The notes under the pieces: generated by a model
Database searches by the model: none
What the model saw: only the letters and a program-made list of their open reading frames with translations
What the model was told of the DNA's origin: nothing
Part shown: piece by piece, positions 23,290 through 32,640 of the stretch
Layout of the letters: every line of letters begins with the position of its first letter
Position numbering within the stretch: position 1 is the first letter of the stretch
Position numbers and translations under genes: made by a program
Source of the DNA: Forficula auricularia
Lineage: Eukaryota > Arthropoda > Insecta > Dermaptera > Forficulidae
DNA: 64,000 bases
Assembly (NCBI GenBank): GCA_024734495.1
Contig: JALMQS010000073.1
Span: 2,489,805-2,553,804, forward strand
Reading direction: 5' to 3'

Positions 23290-23510
23290 CCAGCTGCAAA
23301 GCCCGCCTTCGGCAGGCTTCTTTCTAGCGCGCAAACCGTCGCTCAACATCACTCAGCGAGACATAGTCCAATTCTTGTGAACGACTGTCCTTGTGGAACA
23401 TTCCAGAATGTTCCCGAAATTTCTAGAAGCTTACAGAAAGTCTACCGTAGATAGAGTACACAGGGGGCGGAGCCATAAGTGCCCGAAACCGGACAAAACA
23501 AGTGAGTCCT
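23290..23510 (-). mobile_element. Helitron 3' end (5' end not found)
   Basis: On the minus strand the sequence ends GCCTGCC-gaa-GGCGGGC (7-bp stem), TTTGCAG, CTGG, then T. That is the canonical Helitron terminus: hairpin, short spacer, CTRR, host T. The two complete Helitrons at 31.8 and 37.1 kb share the GAAGGCGGGC..TTGCAGCTRG end. The internal sequence differs from theirs and carries a heat-shock element array. The 5' limit is uncertain; 23,510 marks only the end of the GC-richer part. Confidence 0.75.
23395..23439. promoter_or_regulatory. Heat-shock element array, seven perfect units plus two
   Basis: Seven contiguous 5-bp units alternate without a gap: gGAAc, aTTCc, aGAAt, gTTCc, cGAAa, tTTCt, aGAAg (23,395-23,429). 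Then come cTTAc (one mismatch) and aGAAa. Three such units make a canonical HSF1 trimer site, so seven could hold two or more trimers. A GGGGGCGGAG box lies ~25 bases to the right at 23,464. No gene was found within several kilobases, so a target gene is unknown. Confidence 0.85.
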
Positions 23511-23689
23511 TACTGCTTTATTATAAATTATTGATGATATAAAAATTAGAAAAATATTTTGTGTAATGATAAAGCCAGAAGAATCATTATTTTTCTTTAA
23601 AGAAAGGGCTCAAAAGTTTATGAAATGTTGTTTTTTTGATCAGTCATGCCAATTTTTTTAACCGTAGTATATAAAAAAAACTGGTTCTA

Positions 23690-23760
23690 TATACGCAAAG
23701 GACGGATTTTCATTACAGAAGACCTTTTGGTTGTAATGGAAAGTCGTCCTTTATCTAATC
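23690..23760. repeat. Short hairpin, AAAGGACG stem
   Basis: AAAGGACGGATTTTCATTACA and its imperfect inverse flank a ~14-base loop (GAAGACCTTTTGGT). The size and symmetry are those of a tiny foldback element or a palindrome centre. Non-coding. Confidence 0.45.
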
Positions 23761-24329
23761 AATTATAAGTAAACTTTCTTTTGGAAACGGATTCGTAGAA
23801 TTCAATGAAGAATTTATGGAAAGACAGTTCAAGGATAAAAACTCCGAATTTTATTAAATTATTGTAATTTTCATTTTCTTAAAAATTGACGTTTTTGAAG
23901 ATCTTCTCTCCTTCTTCAGGGCTTAAATAGGTTAACGAATATAACTTCTAGCCATCTACTTCTTGGCTCCTATAACAGTAGATACTTGTTTCTCTTGTGT
24001 TAAAATTTGCCATTGACAACAATAGAATGATTCTACATAAAGAAATATCTACAGGAATAACTCACACTCAATTTTTACATTGGAAATACGAACATTTGGT
24101 TCCAGAACGAACTTTCTAAAATCTTCTGTTTTGGAGTTATCTTGGGTATCGAAATTCACATACAGATTCGGAAAAAAATCATACTTGAAAATGATTTTTC
24201 TCTTCATTTCAGACATTTTTAAACAGAATAAGAATTTTGAGAGAATTCAATACTTGGATTATCTGGCAGACATGCTTCTAGTATCAACCAAAGGGAAAAA
24301 TCATGACATGAAGCTTTCTCTATTTCGTT

Positions 24330-24660
24330 GTCAACAAATTAGTAAAGAGAAATCATTGAGGTTGTCTTCTGCTTGATGTAAACAAACATTTTATCAATTA
24401 AACGAGACAATAAAAATGTAGTCTTCTGTTGAAAAATACATTTTTAAATTTATTTATAACGAGACTATAGTTTCTAGGGCTTTGCCCTCTAAATCAATTC
24501 TAATAGACGGATAAAGAGAGGCAAAGCCCTCGAAACTATAGTGTCGTTATAAATAAATTTAAAAATGTATTTTTCCAGCAGAAGACACACATTTTTATTT
24601 TCTCCTTTAATTTGTAAAAATTCAGCTACTCTCGGCAAAAAAAACTTTCAATTTAAACAT
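24330..24660. mobile_element. Palindromic repeat, family P copy
   Basis: Contains the family marks AGGTTGTCTTCTGCTTGATG, a GAGACTATAGTTTC arm pair and CTCGGCAAAA at the right edge. The central stems differ from the 16-kb copy (GAGGC..GCC.TC rather than GAAGAC..GTCTTC), and the CTGATGA block is degraded, so this copy is likely a dead motif. Confidence 0.55.
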
Positions 24661-25559
24661 TTTATCCGTTATTTCTTATGAGTTCAAATACCCGATTGAA
24701 TTGATTTTGTCGTAATAGTTAACAGGTCACTGAACAAACAAAATCTTTTCAATTAGGAAAATTGGCGTAAACACTCATTAAAAAATAGTTGAATTCAATT
24801 CAAATGAAACGCGATGATACATGAAAAGAAGCTTTACACAAATATTTCATTCTCATGGAATAAAAAATATTTTTTTTAATTGCGATCTCACCAAATATAT
24901 TTAAAACTCCAATAAAAGCATGAGCTCATTAATTTAAACTTGCAAATTTCAAGTCTGTGTCTCTCCACGAGCTACATCACTCTGTCAAACGGACAGTCAG
25001 ATTTCTCAGCAAGACAAATAATGCCCTGTTTTATATATGTACATCAGGCCCTTAAAAACGTCTCTTTAAATTTATTTCCACTTTGACCTACGTGCTTTCT
25101 TTTATGATTTTATATAATTATGAAATCTCTTTTAATTTAGATTTTATATAAAAATAATAGAATTAATTATCTCGTTGAAACAGGAGTACGTGCAATTAGA
25201 AATAATTTCATTATTCGAAATATCCTCTCAAATAAAAAAAAAAATAAATAAAAAATAAATGTAAAAGCGCAAAAAATTTAACAAGATTTAATGCAAGCTT
25301 TCCACTGTGGTTTTTACATGCTTTTATTCAACTTGGATCCTATGCCTGTTTGTTTTGACAAAATCTTCTAATCGAATTCGAGTTGTTTCTAACTAGCTGA
25401 TTTTTTTTTGAAATTTACGATGGAACTACTTTTTTATTATTATGTCTTATTTTCAATGACTTTAGAAACTATTTATTCTATAGCACATTTTTAATGAAAA
25501 TTAAATAACTTAATAAGTTAAATTGAACATTTTGATTGAATACATTTTATGAGTGACCA
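24661..25559. other. AT-rich interval, no gene
   Basis: Nothing recognised except A-rich microsatellite-like sequence near 25,228-25,262. Confidence 0.4.
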
Positions 25560-26198
25560 CTAGAGTGGTCCTTATTTTGGGTATTTTCGAATTTTTACGC
25601 TGACAAAGGCACATGTGGTTCGAAATAAATAATAAAAAAAATTCCCCCAAGTTTCAAGTCTCTATCTCAATTATAACCTGTGTCCCAGGATGTAAGTTTC
25701 TCATCTAAATAACATGGGATTTTTGCCATTGAAAGATCAATTTTTTATTCCATCCAACGTAATGGTTCAAAAAATTTGAAACTCTGTAGATTTTATCCTT
25801 ATAATAGTAGCTATCCCTCAGAATTTTTACAGATTTTTAGCTATTATAATTTTGGAGTCTATAACTTAGTAACACTAAGATATAGCAGTATTTTATCTAA
25901 TGCTGTAACTCCAAAATTATAATAGCTAAAAATCTGTAATAATTCTGATGGATATCTAGTATTATAAGGATAAAGGTTACAGAGTTTTTGAACCATCACT
26001 TTGGCCGGAATAAAAAATTGATATTTTAATGCCAAATCCCCATGTTATTTAAATGAGAAACTTACATCGCTGGGGGCAGAGGTTATAATTGCGATAGAGA
26101 CTTGAAACTTGGGGGATATTTTTATTAATTTATTTCGAACCATATGAGCCCTTGTCCGTGTAAAAATTCGAAAATACTCAAAATAAGGACCACTCTAG
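25560..26198. mobile_element. Large near-complete palindrome, 639 bp
   Basis: Ends CTAGAGTGGTCCTTATTTTG and its inverse enclose arms of ~300 bases matching almost throughout (CGAATTTTTACGC, TTTCAAGTCTCTATC, AACATGGG, ATAATAGCTAAAAATCTG). The loop is ~60 bases. No coding and no family known to me. A target duplication is unclear (TGACCAC versus TTGCCAC). Confidence 0.7.
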
Positions 26199-26689
26199 TT
26201 GCCACTAAGTATATTAAGTACAAATGGTAGACAAATGATATTCACTGAGGACAAAAAATGATGAAAATATAATATTTTAATAATTAAAATAGAATATAAC
26301 TGATGTGGTCATCCATATACACCTGTTCCCTCTCTTGTATTTAATATTTAATAAAATAATTTATAATCATTTACGAAAGAACCTCACCTCTGAATTTTGG
26401 TTTTATTAGCAATCAATCCATATTTCCTTTTAAATATGAGACTCTTCTATTGATATTTTTTGTTCTATTAATTGAAATATTCAATTAAAATAATAGAATG
26501 GGAAAATATTTGGTTTTCTAATGAATAGAAATAACTCGATTCAATTGCATGTGCTTGGCTGTTCTTGTTTCAAAATATTATTAAAGCATACAACATCAAC
26601 CATTTCTAGTTATGGATAAATAATGTCACTATTTACTGAATAGAAAATGAATTTTTTCTCTCTCTCCTCTGATAATTCAAAAATAAATA

Positions 26690-26900
26690 AACATCTATGT
26701 TCTACGCATTATTAATATGTAATAATACAAATTGCGTAAAATTTCGAGGTAGGTTACACAAAAAAGGAAATAAAACAAAAATGAGTTTTGAATTCGATAT
26801 ATTCCGGGTGTCAGCCCATCTTCAGGATTCTGAGAAAACTGAATATAAATTGGAAATTTTTTTACAAATAATAATTTTTTGGAAATATGTATGGTGAGTG
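26690..26900 (-). repeat. Fragment with hammerhead-like motif
   Basis: On the minus strand CTGAAGA, a GGG-ctgaca-CCC stem and GGAATATATC occur at ~26,798-26,830. The layout is as in the other hammerhead-like repeats, with the GAAA box changed to GGAA. It is probably an inactive relic. Confidence 0.35.
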
Positions 26901-27133
26901 AAAGATAGGGGGAGGAGAAAATGTACTCAGAATTAATATTTTCGACAGATAGTACAAGTGAGTTTTTAGCCAGATGGTGGGAAAATATACCTGGGTTTAT
27001 AAGAAGGAATAGAATGGTACATGGAAGGTGCTGTTACCTTTATATTAATATGCTATCTCCTTAAAAGTTATTATAAATATGTCTCATTTTTTACTACTAG
27101 CTGGGGAATGAAATTAGATGGCATTATACTGGT

Positions 27134-27266
27134 TGATGCGTACAAAGCTTACTTGATGTATTGTTAATCGTTCTATTGTTTATATTTATATATATATGTT
27201 GATATTGTTGTTAAAATAAATGTTTTTTAATGAGATTACGAGTTATTAATTAAAATGATCGTAATA
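27134..27266 (+). repeat. 5' LTR
   Basis: Begins TGATGCG and ends CGTAATA, so the usual terminal CA is replaced by TA. It differs from the 3' LTR only in the TATATATAT/TATATTTAT stretch. An AATAAA signal lies in TTAAAATAAATG near 27,214. Confidence 0.92.
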
Positions 27267-27267
27267 T

Positions 27268-27280
27268 TGGCGCCCGAACA
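27268..27280 (+). promoter_or_regulatory. Primer-binding site, tRNA-Lys type
   Basis: TGGCGCCCGAACA lies one base after the 5' LTR. It is complementary to the 3' end of tRNA-Lys (UUU), the primer used by several retroelement lineages. Confidence 0.88.
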
Positions 27281-27288
27281 ATGTGAAA

Positions 27289-28251
27289 ATGATAAAAAAA
27301 CCTAGTGGACCACTGGCGAAGAGGAATAAGAAAAATGATTTTTCGAATATGGAAATAACGAGGGAGGAGATATCGAAGATCAAGGATGATATAAAAAAAG
27401 GTGAGCATAGAGTAAGGGATTTGGGAGAGGAAGTGAATAAATTAAAAAATAATTTTGAAGAAATAATAAAGAAATTAAAGGATGATTTGGAAGAGGAAAG
27501 AAACAAGAGGATAGAATTGGAAGAAATGGTAAAAAGGGAGAAAAAGTCGGAAAAGACTAGTGATTTCGAGATTAATAGGAATATTCAATTAGCAGACGTG
27601 GGAAAATTCCTTCCGGTGTTTAGAGCTCTCCCAGAGGAAGATCCAGAGTTATTTTTAAAAAAGGTCGAGAATACTCTTTTAAAATATAAAGTACCGGAAG
27701 ATGTTTGGCTCATGGTGGTTTCGGATCAGTTGTTAGATAAGGCCAAGACATGGTGGCGGGTGGTGAAGCAATTTCCAGCGTTGGATTGGAAAGATTTTAA
27801 AATGAAATTTCTCCAAGAATACGATAGTTTAATCGTAGTCTCAAAGTTAAAGGTTATGTTTTATGAGGAGAAACAGAGAAGGGACGAACCTATAAGGTTA
27901 TTTATTGAGAATAAGATGGCTTTACATAAGAGAGTTTTTCCGGACGAAGATGCTGGTTCAATCCTGCAAGTTTTAGTGGAGATGATTACTCCACGTATTA
28001 GATCGTCCATTAGGGGAATGGAATTCACTGATATTGATGGGTTTATGCAGACGGTAGAAGAAATAGAAAGGGATTTAAAGGATGTGGATAAAGAAGAGAA
28101 GACGAGTCCCACTCAGGATAGAAGTTGCATTCAGGATAGACGTTTATGTGAAATCTGTAGGCGGGAAGGACATAGGGAAGAGACTTGCTTCAAGAAGGGA
28201 AACGAGTGGAGGGGCAAGGAAAAAGGGAGTTCCTTGTTCAAAAATCAGTAG
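27289..28251 (+). CDS. gag: Gag polyprotein with CCHC zinc knuckle
   Basis: Structural protein that would package element RNA into cytoplasmic particles. I start at ATG 27,289; an ATG at 27,281 is closed by a stop at once. Residues ~15-100 are lysine/glutamate-rich with heptad leucines and isoleucines, a likely coiled coil. Residues ~110-260 resemble the retrotransposon gag (capsid) domain, including the WWRVVKQFPALDWKDFKMKF block. One zinc knuckle, C-x2-C-x4-H-x4-C, lies at about residues 287-300 (CEICRREGHREETC). The frame is intact over 320 codons between nearly identical LTRs, suggesting it is maintained or very young. The length is at the short end for gypsy-like Gags. Confidence 0.9.
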   Translation: MIKKPSGPLAKRNKKNDFSNMEITREEISKIKDDIKKGEHRVRDLGEEVNKLKNNFEEIIKKLKDDLEEERNKRIELEEMVKREKKSEKTSDFEINRNIQLADVGKFLPVFRALPEEDPELFLKKVENTLLKYKVPEDVWLMVVSDQLLDKAKTWWRVVKQFPALDWKDFKMKFLQEYDSLIVVSKLKVMFYEEKQRRDEPIRLFIENKMALHKRVFPDEDAGSILQVLVEMITPRIRSSIRGMEFTDIDGFMQTVEEIERDLKDVDKEEKTSPTQDRSCIQDRRLCEICRREGHREETCFKKGNEWRGKEKGSSLFKNQ

Positions 28252-28628
28252 AATTCCCTAAGAAAGTAAGAATAGAAAGTGAGATCTCTAGTCATATTAT
28301 TTGTTGTGAGAATAAATTTTCGGAAATCATTCGGCCATCAATGAAATTACAAATAGCGGAAAGAAGAAGGGCATTAACTAATGAAGATGATTTAATTCCG
28401 TACTGGTTGAAGGAAGTCAAGGAGGATGAGTTGAATATAATGGAAGAGGAGAAACTAGATGCTGGTCAGATGAAATTAAATCAAAATAAGGAAGAGTTAC
28501 TTCATCAAATAAAATTATATTTAGAAGAATCGATGGATGGAGCAAAAATTATTGAAAATAGTCAAGAAAGGGGAAGGTTAGTTAAATATCATTCGAGTTA
28601 TTTTAAACCTAGGAAGAAAGAAGAATGA
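28185..28628 (+). CDS. Short pol-derived remnant in the -1 frame
   Basis: An open stretch overlaps the end of gag by 67 bases in the -1 frame, the usual gypsy gag-pol arrangement. It begins at a TTG, so it would need frameshifting from gag; the first in-frame ATG is ~50 codons in. It is acidic and lysine-rich with no enzyme motif. The last residues, GRLVKYHSSYFKPR, resemble the end of gypsy integrases (a 'VHxxRLKPY'-type tail). I infer that an internal deletion joined the start and end of pol, removing all catalytic domains. Confidence 0.55.
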   Translation: MLQEGKRVEGQGKREFLVQKSVEFPKKVRIESEISSHIICCENKFSEIIRPSMKLQIAERRRALTNEDDLIPYWLKEVKEDELNIMEEEKLDAGQMKLNQNKEELLHQIKLYLEESMDGAKIIENSQERGRLVKYHSSYFKPRKKEE

Positions 28629-28654
28629 TCCTGTGGGAAGCTGCGTCCGTGTTC

Positions 28655-28669
28655 TAAGGAGGGGAGAAT
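28655..28669 (+). promoter_or_regulatory. Polypurine tract
   Basis: AAGGAGGGGAGAA lies directly upstream of the 3' LTR, where plus-strand DNA synthesis would start. Confidence 0.85.
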
Positions 28670-28802
28670 TGATGCGTACAAAGCTTACTTGATGTATTGT
28701 TAATCGTTCTATTGTTTATATTTATATTTATATGTTGATATTGTTGTTAAAATAAATGTTTTTTAATGAGATTACGAGTTATTAATTAAAATGATCGTAA
28801 TA
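28670..28802 (+). repeat. 3' LTR
   Basis: 133 bp, one difference from the 5' LTR, followed by the TGGT target duplication. Confidence 0.92.
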
Positions 28803-28806
28803 TGGT

Positions 28807-30569
28807 ATTATACTATAATATATTTATAAATACTTATTTTATATTTAGGGGACCGGGTGTAATTACGACATAAAGAAAATATTTTTCTTATTATTATCAT
28901 TATCATAGAGCTAACAGACCCAAGATTGTTTTGACACAACTATGACCCCGATTCTTTCACTTCTCTAAAAATCTCACATCCCCTATTGGAGAAAATCAAC
29001 AACCGCTATAGGTGCTCTTTATCGAGGAACAAAAATATTTTTGCCAGATTGCTAATTTGGGCAGTCTAGTTTGTAACGATTCAAGCGTTCTATTTCATTT
29101 TAGTAGGGTCCCTTTAATAAGAAAAAGGAAAATGTGTAATGGTTAGCACTCTGTTAAAAAATAATAAAAAGATATATATATATAAAAACTATTTATTTAT
29201 AATTAAGAAAGAAAATTTAAATATATAGTCGTCAATGACAAGAAAAACTTGATTGTAAAACAAAAGAATTTATATAAAAAAATGAAAACAATGAAACACA
29301 GCAATCAGAGCAAGGTTTAATACAGTGTGTCTATGGTAAGAGAACATATGAGAGTGAATTTGTCACAAAGGAAATTTTAAGAGAGATTAATGAAAATGCG
29401 CAAAGCTGACTCTTCAAGCAGGGTCTGAACTAGACTGATTCATGCATCGCCTCGAAGGCGATTCCTCGCTAGGCCGCGCAGCGGACATGTAGCAACGATT
29501 CAACCGAGCCCACAGAGGCTGCCAACAGCAAGAAACTAAATTTGATCTGAAAAAAGAAACAAATGGCAACTTGGTTGCCTATTAATCAGGGGTAGCCGTT
29601 TGTATCATTACAAGTTTGATTTTCGAAGAGGTGAAAACAACCTTTCTGACTTGTAATTGAAAATAATTCATTCCATCTCGGATTGAAAATTTTATTGATT
29701 GGGCAATTTTCCATCAATAAACAGTTTGAGATACCTAAAACATAGCATAAATTTGTAACATTTTCGTGACAAATTTCATCTCTTTAATTAGTTACATTCG
29801 CTATTTCTAAAGTTAAAATTTTGAAGCTAGTGAGCCCAAAACCTATTTAGGGTTGTTATACACAAATATTTTGGCACGTAACGTTTTACCACTTTCCTTT
29901 TTTAGATTTACGAATAGATTAAAATACCAACTACAACAAGAAAGGATTCCTTAGGGAGTTTGATGTAAAGTTACGAAGTGAAATTCAAATAGATTCAGTT
30001 TTTCCCTTAATTGCCTCGTGATCTCTAAAGAGATTCCCAGATGTCTCAAGGCCCAGGTGCACTTTGTTGCCTTTGTGATCCTTTCTGTCCAAACTTCTTT
30101 CATGTCTTTAAAAGAGGAAAAGTATATGTGTATGTGTCGGCATTAGAAGTAATCTTAGAAACTAATCAAACGATTTGGATAATTCTTTCACTGTTGAAAT
30201 GTATATTTCCTCTGAGATAGTATGAAGTTATAGACTATATTTTATTAAGCTTTAATTTTTAAACGAACTAGACAAGATAAATGCGTCAAAAATCGGATCG
30301 AAATAACATATCTATCTCCGTAAATAATGGTCTGAGAGCCTTAAAACATTCTGATGATATGTTCAATGACAAAATAACGGAAATCTCCAATTCTTATGAG
30401 CAAATAATCGAAATTATTATAAATAAAATCTTTTATAAAAAAACAATCTTAATCCGTTTATTTAAAACCCGCTAGCGTTTCGAGTTAATTTCTCTATTAA
30501 TGAATTTTATTAACAATTTCAGATTCCTTCGCATGCAAGCTATTATCATAAGTAACTATTCTTAACATC
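28807..30569. other. Gene-free interval with GC patch and repeat fragment
   Basis: Positions 29,395-29,560 are GC-richer (CGAAGGCGATTCCTCGC, GAGCCCACAGAGGCTGCC) with no recognised frame. Positions 29,625-29,690 match one arm of the hairpin at 61,985-62,110 (ATTCCATCTCGGAT block). Nothing else was recognised. Confidence 0.4.
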
Positions 30570-31135
30570 ACTAAAAAAATAAAAATAAAAATAATTTTTA
30601 GAAAAAAAAACGCGACTTCAAAAAGATTAAATGCAACAAATAGCTGGCGGGGGACAGAGCCGAGTGGAGATGGGTGGTTGCATCAAACCAGTCTTAAGAC
30701 TGTATACTCAATGATGATGATGAACAAATAAAATAATAAGAACACAAAATATATAATAAAATGCACTAAAAGGTATGAAATAATTATCTTATTTAGTTAC
30801 AACTAAACGATGAAATTGTTACATGAAATCACTTTTTGAAGTCGGTGTCAAACAAACTATATAAGCGAGCTTACGCGATGCTGTCTTCATTACCCGCCAA
30901 ACGTACTAAGTAAGATCCGTCGAGTGCGATTCATAAAATGTATATGTTTGGCACCGACTTCAAAGTGATTTCATGTAATAATTTCATCGTTTAGTTGTAA
31001 CTAAATAAGATAATTGTTTCATACCTTTTAGTCCATTTTATTTTATTTTTGAGTTCTTATTATTTTATTTGTTGCATTTAATTTTTTTGAAGTCGGTTTT
31101 TTTTCTAAAAATTATTTTTTTATTTCTATTTTTTA
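30570..31135. mobile_element. Palindromic 'GACTTCAAAAA' element, copy 2, with SINE insert
   Basis: Same arms as the 14.2-14.6 kb element (AATGCAACAAAT, TTAGTTACAACTAAA, GAAATCACTTTTTGAAG) and a longer loop containing TTACTTAGTACG in inverse orientation. The left arm is interrupted by an 80-bp insert at 30,643-30,722. Confidence 0.72.
30643..30722 (+). mobile_element. 80-bp SINE-like insert with ATG-repeat tail
   Basis: The insert begins GCTGGCGGGGGACAGAGC and ends in (ATG)4. It is flanked by an exact 8-bp duplication AACAAATA (30,635-30,642 and 30,723-30,730), confirmed by the uninterrupted arm of the sibling copy. The short length and simple-repeat tail fit a 5'-truncated SINE unrelated to the 9.3/11.5-kb family. 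Confidence 0.75.
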
Positions 31136-31261
31136 TTTTATTCGATATACGGGAGTTATCCCAGTTATAATTTACACTTTTATACGAAAGATATACATAC
31201 TATATACATATTTATACAAATTTTATAATTTATTATAAAATCATTATTTATTTTTAATTTT

Positions 31262-31310
31262 ATACAAAGTTTAGTGTGAGCAATATCTTTTGATATCCCT
31301 CACACTTCAT
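31262..31310. repeat. Stem-loop GTGTGAG..CTCACAC
   Basis: GTGTGAG, ATATC, a TTTT loop, GATAT and CTCACAC make a 12-pair interrupted hairpin. It could be a tiny foldback remnant. No gene is adjacent. Confidence 0.4.
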
Positions 31311-31499
31311 GAAAAGAAGTCTAATTGTGAGGAGTTTGCCTCAAGCATCACTCTATTCAGTCCTGTATTTTTTGAGTAATTAGTATTACATATGGGGATA
31401 AAAAAGTATTCGACAAAGCGACTGTAATATTTTCGAAAAAGATTAGCATTCAATTTCAGTATAGATTGTTTTATTCTAGAGATTTTTATGATGAGTTTA

Positions 31500-32640
31500 A
31501 ACAATTTTCTAATAAATATATCAAAGAATAATTATTATATTAAAGAGAATTGTTTTTGATCGCTTTTTTAAACAAGATATATATATCGCGAGACTACTGC
31601 TGGTTGAGGCTAATGGAGTCTGCTGAATCTAAGTCTGGACCAAGAGAGAATGAAAAAGATGTGATCCATCACCAAATAGATTTGTAATCTGGAGGAGTGC
31701 TATATATATTCAATCCCCCAGTCCAGCGCTCTCGATCTGTTAACACGTGTGTAAGGTGTTTGCTATTAATTAATCTATATATATAAAATTAAGGTTTTGT
31801 CTGTACATTGCTCCAAAAATTTATACGAGGCAAAGTTGTAGGAGATGTGATTTCTGACAACTTTTGTTTAAAAAAAATCCCTCAAAAACCCACCCAAAAA
31901 GGGGGGAACGGTAAAAAATATGTAAATTCTTGCCATTGGAGCAAACTCAACTAAATTTTGTATACATAATCTGTGGATCACTAGATGGCTAGAAATGCAA
32001 AAACTGAGTGCGGAAGGTGGGTGCTGGGGGTGGAATGGAGTGTGGATGGGTTAGGGCTTGGGTTGCGCGGGGTGGAATGGGGTGGGGTGAGGGCAGTGAG
32101 GCGGAGTAGGGCGGGGGTGCGGGGGTGGTGCGGGGTGGATTTCAGGGGGATAGGTGGGGGTGTGGTGCGCAGGGTTGGAGGGCGGGTCCAGGGTGGATGG
32201 GGTGCGATGGTGGGGGTCCAAGGTAGGTGGGGTGCGGGCGGTGGTGTGGTGTGTTTGGGGGGATCATGGTGCGGGGGGATGCTGGGTGGGTTTCAGGGGG
32301 GGTCGGTTGGTCCGTCCCTGGCTAGCAAGAGCCACCGAAGGCGGGCCTTGCAGCTAGTTAATCATAAGTTTCCGCAGACTCCAATAGGCTCAACCGGCAG
32401 TAGTCTAGCGATATATAGGTATATATATCGTGTTTAAAAACGCGATCAAGAACGATTCTCTTTAATATATTAATTATTCTTTTATATTAATTAAAAAATT
32501 ATTTAAATTCATGTTTTCAAGTCAGAAATATATAAATTCGGATATTATTTTCATTTAATATCTGACAAAAATCACCTGCATTCGATTCGCGATTGAATCA
32601 AATATCGGAAACTTATGATTTTTATGACGAGACTTAATTT
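31500..32640. repeat. Family G repeat interrupted by a Helitron
   Basis: The left part (31,505-31,774) and right part (32,358-32,640) carry the family G arms: TATCGCGAGACTACTGC, TCAATCCCCCAGTCCAGCGC and CGATTCGCGATTGAATCAAA. Removing 31,775-32,357 restores the continuity seen at 6,605-6,640, so the Helitron landed inside an existing repeat. Confidence 0.7.
31775..32357 (+). mobile_element. Complete non-autonomous Helitron, 583 bp
   Basis: Starts TCTATATATATAAAATTAAG after a host A and ends with a GAAGGCGGGC hairpin half, TTGCAG, CTAG, before a host T: the exact A|TC...CTRR|T signature. There is no target duplication, as expected for rolling-circle elements. The interior has ~300 bases of G-rich repeats (GGGGTG, GCGGGG). 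It encodes no Rep/helicase, so the open frames across the G-rich part are not genes. Confidence 0.88.

Larger units (their letters stand above)
27134..28802 (+). mobile_element. Gag-only LTR retrotransposon, young insertion
   Basis: A 1,669-bp unit flanked by 133-bp direct LTRs that differ at one position, with a 4-bp target duplication TGGT (27,130-27,133 and 28,803-28,806). It contains a primer-binding site, one gag gene, a short pol-like remnant in the -1 frame and a polypurine tract, but no protease, reverse transcriptase or RNase H. It is a non-autonomous gypsy-like element that must borrow enzymes from a relative. Near-identical LTRs mean recent movement. Confidence 0.93.

Noticed and set aside
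24080..24376. 98-codon frame
   Set aside because: Runs into the family P repeat (VVC-type ending on AGGTTGTCTTCTGC), has no domain, and AT-rich sequence yields such frames by chance.
31985..32437. 150-codon glycine/valine-rich open frame
   Set aside because: It lies in the G-rich minisatellite of a Helitron; long frames are expected where stop codons are rare by composition. No domain and low complexity.
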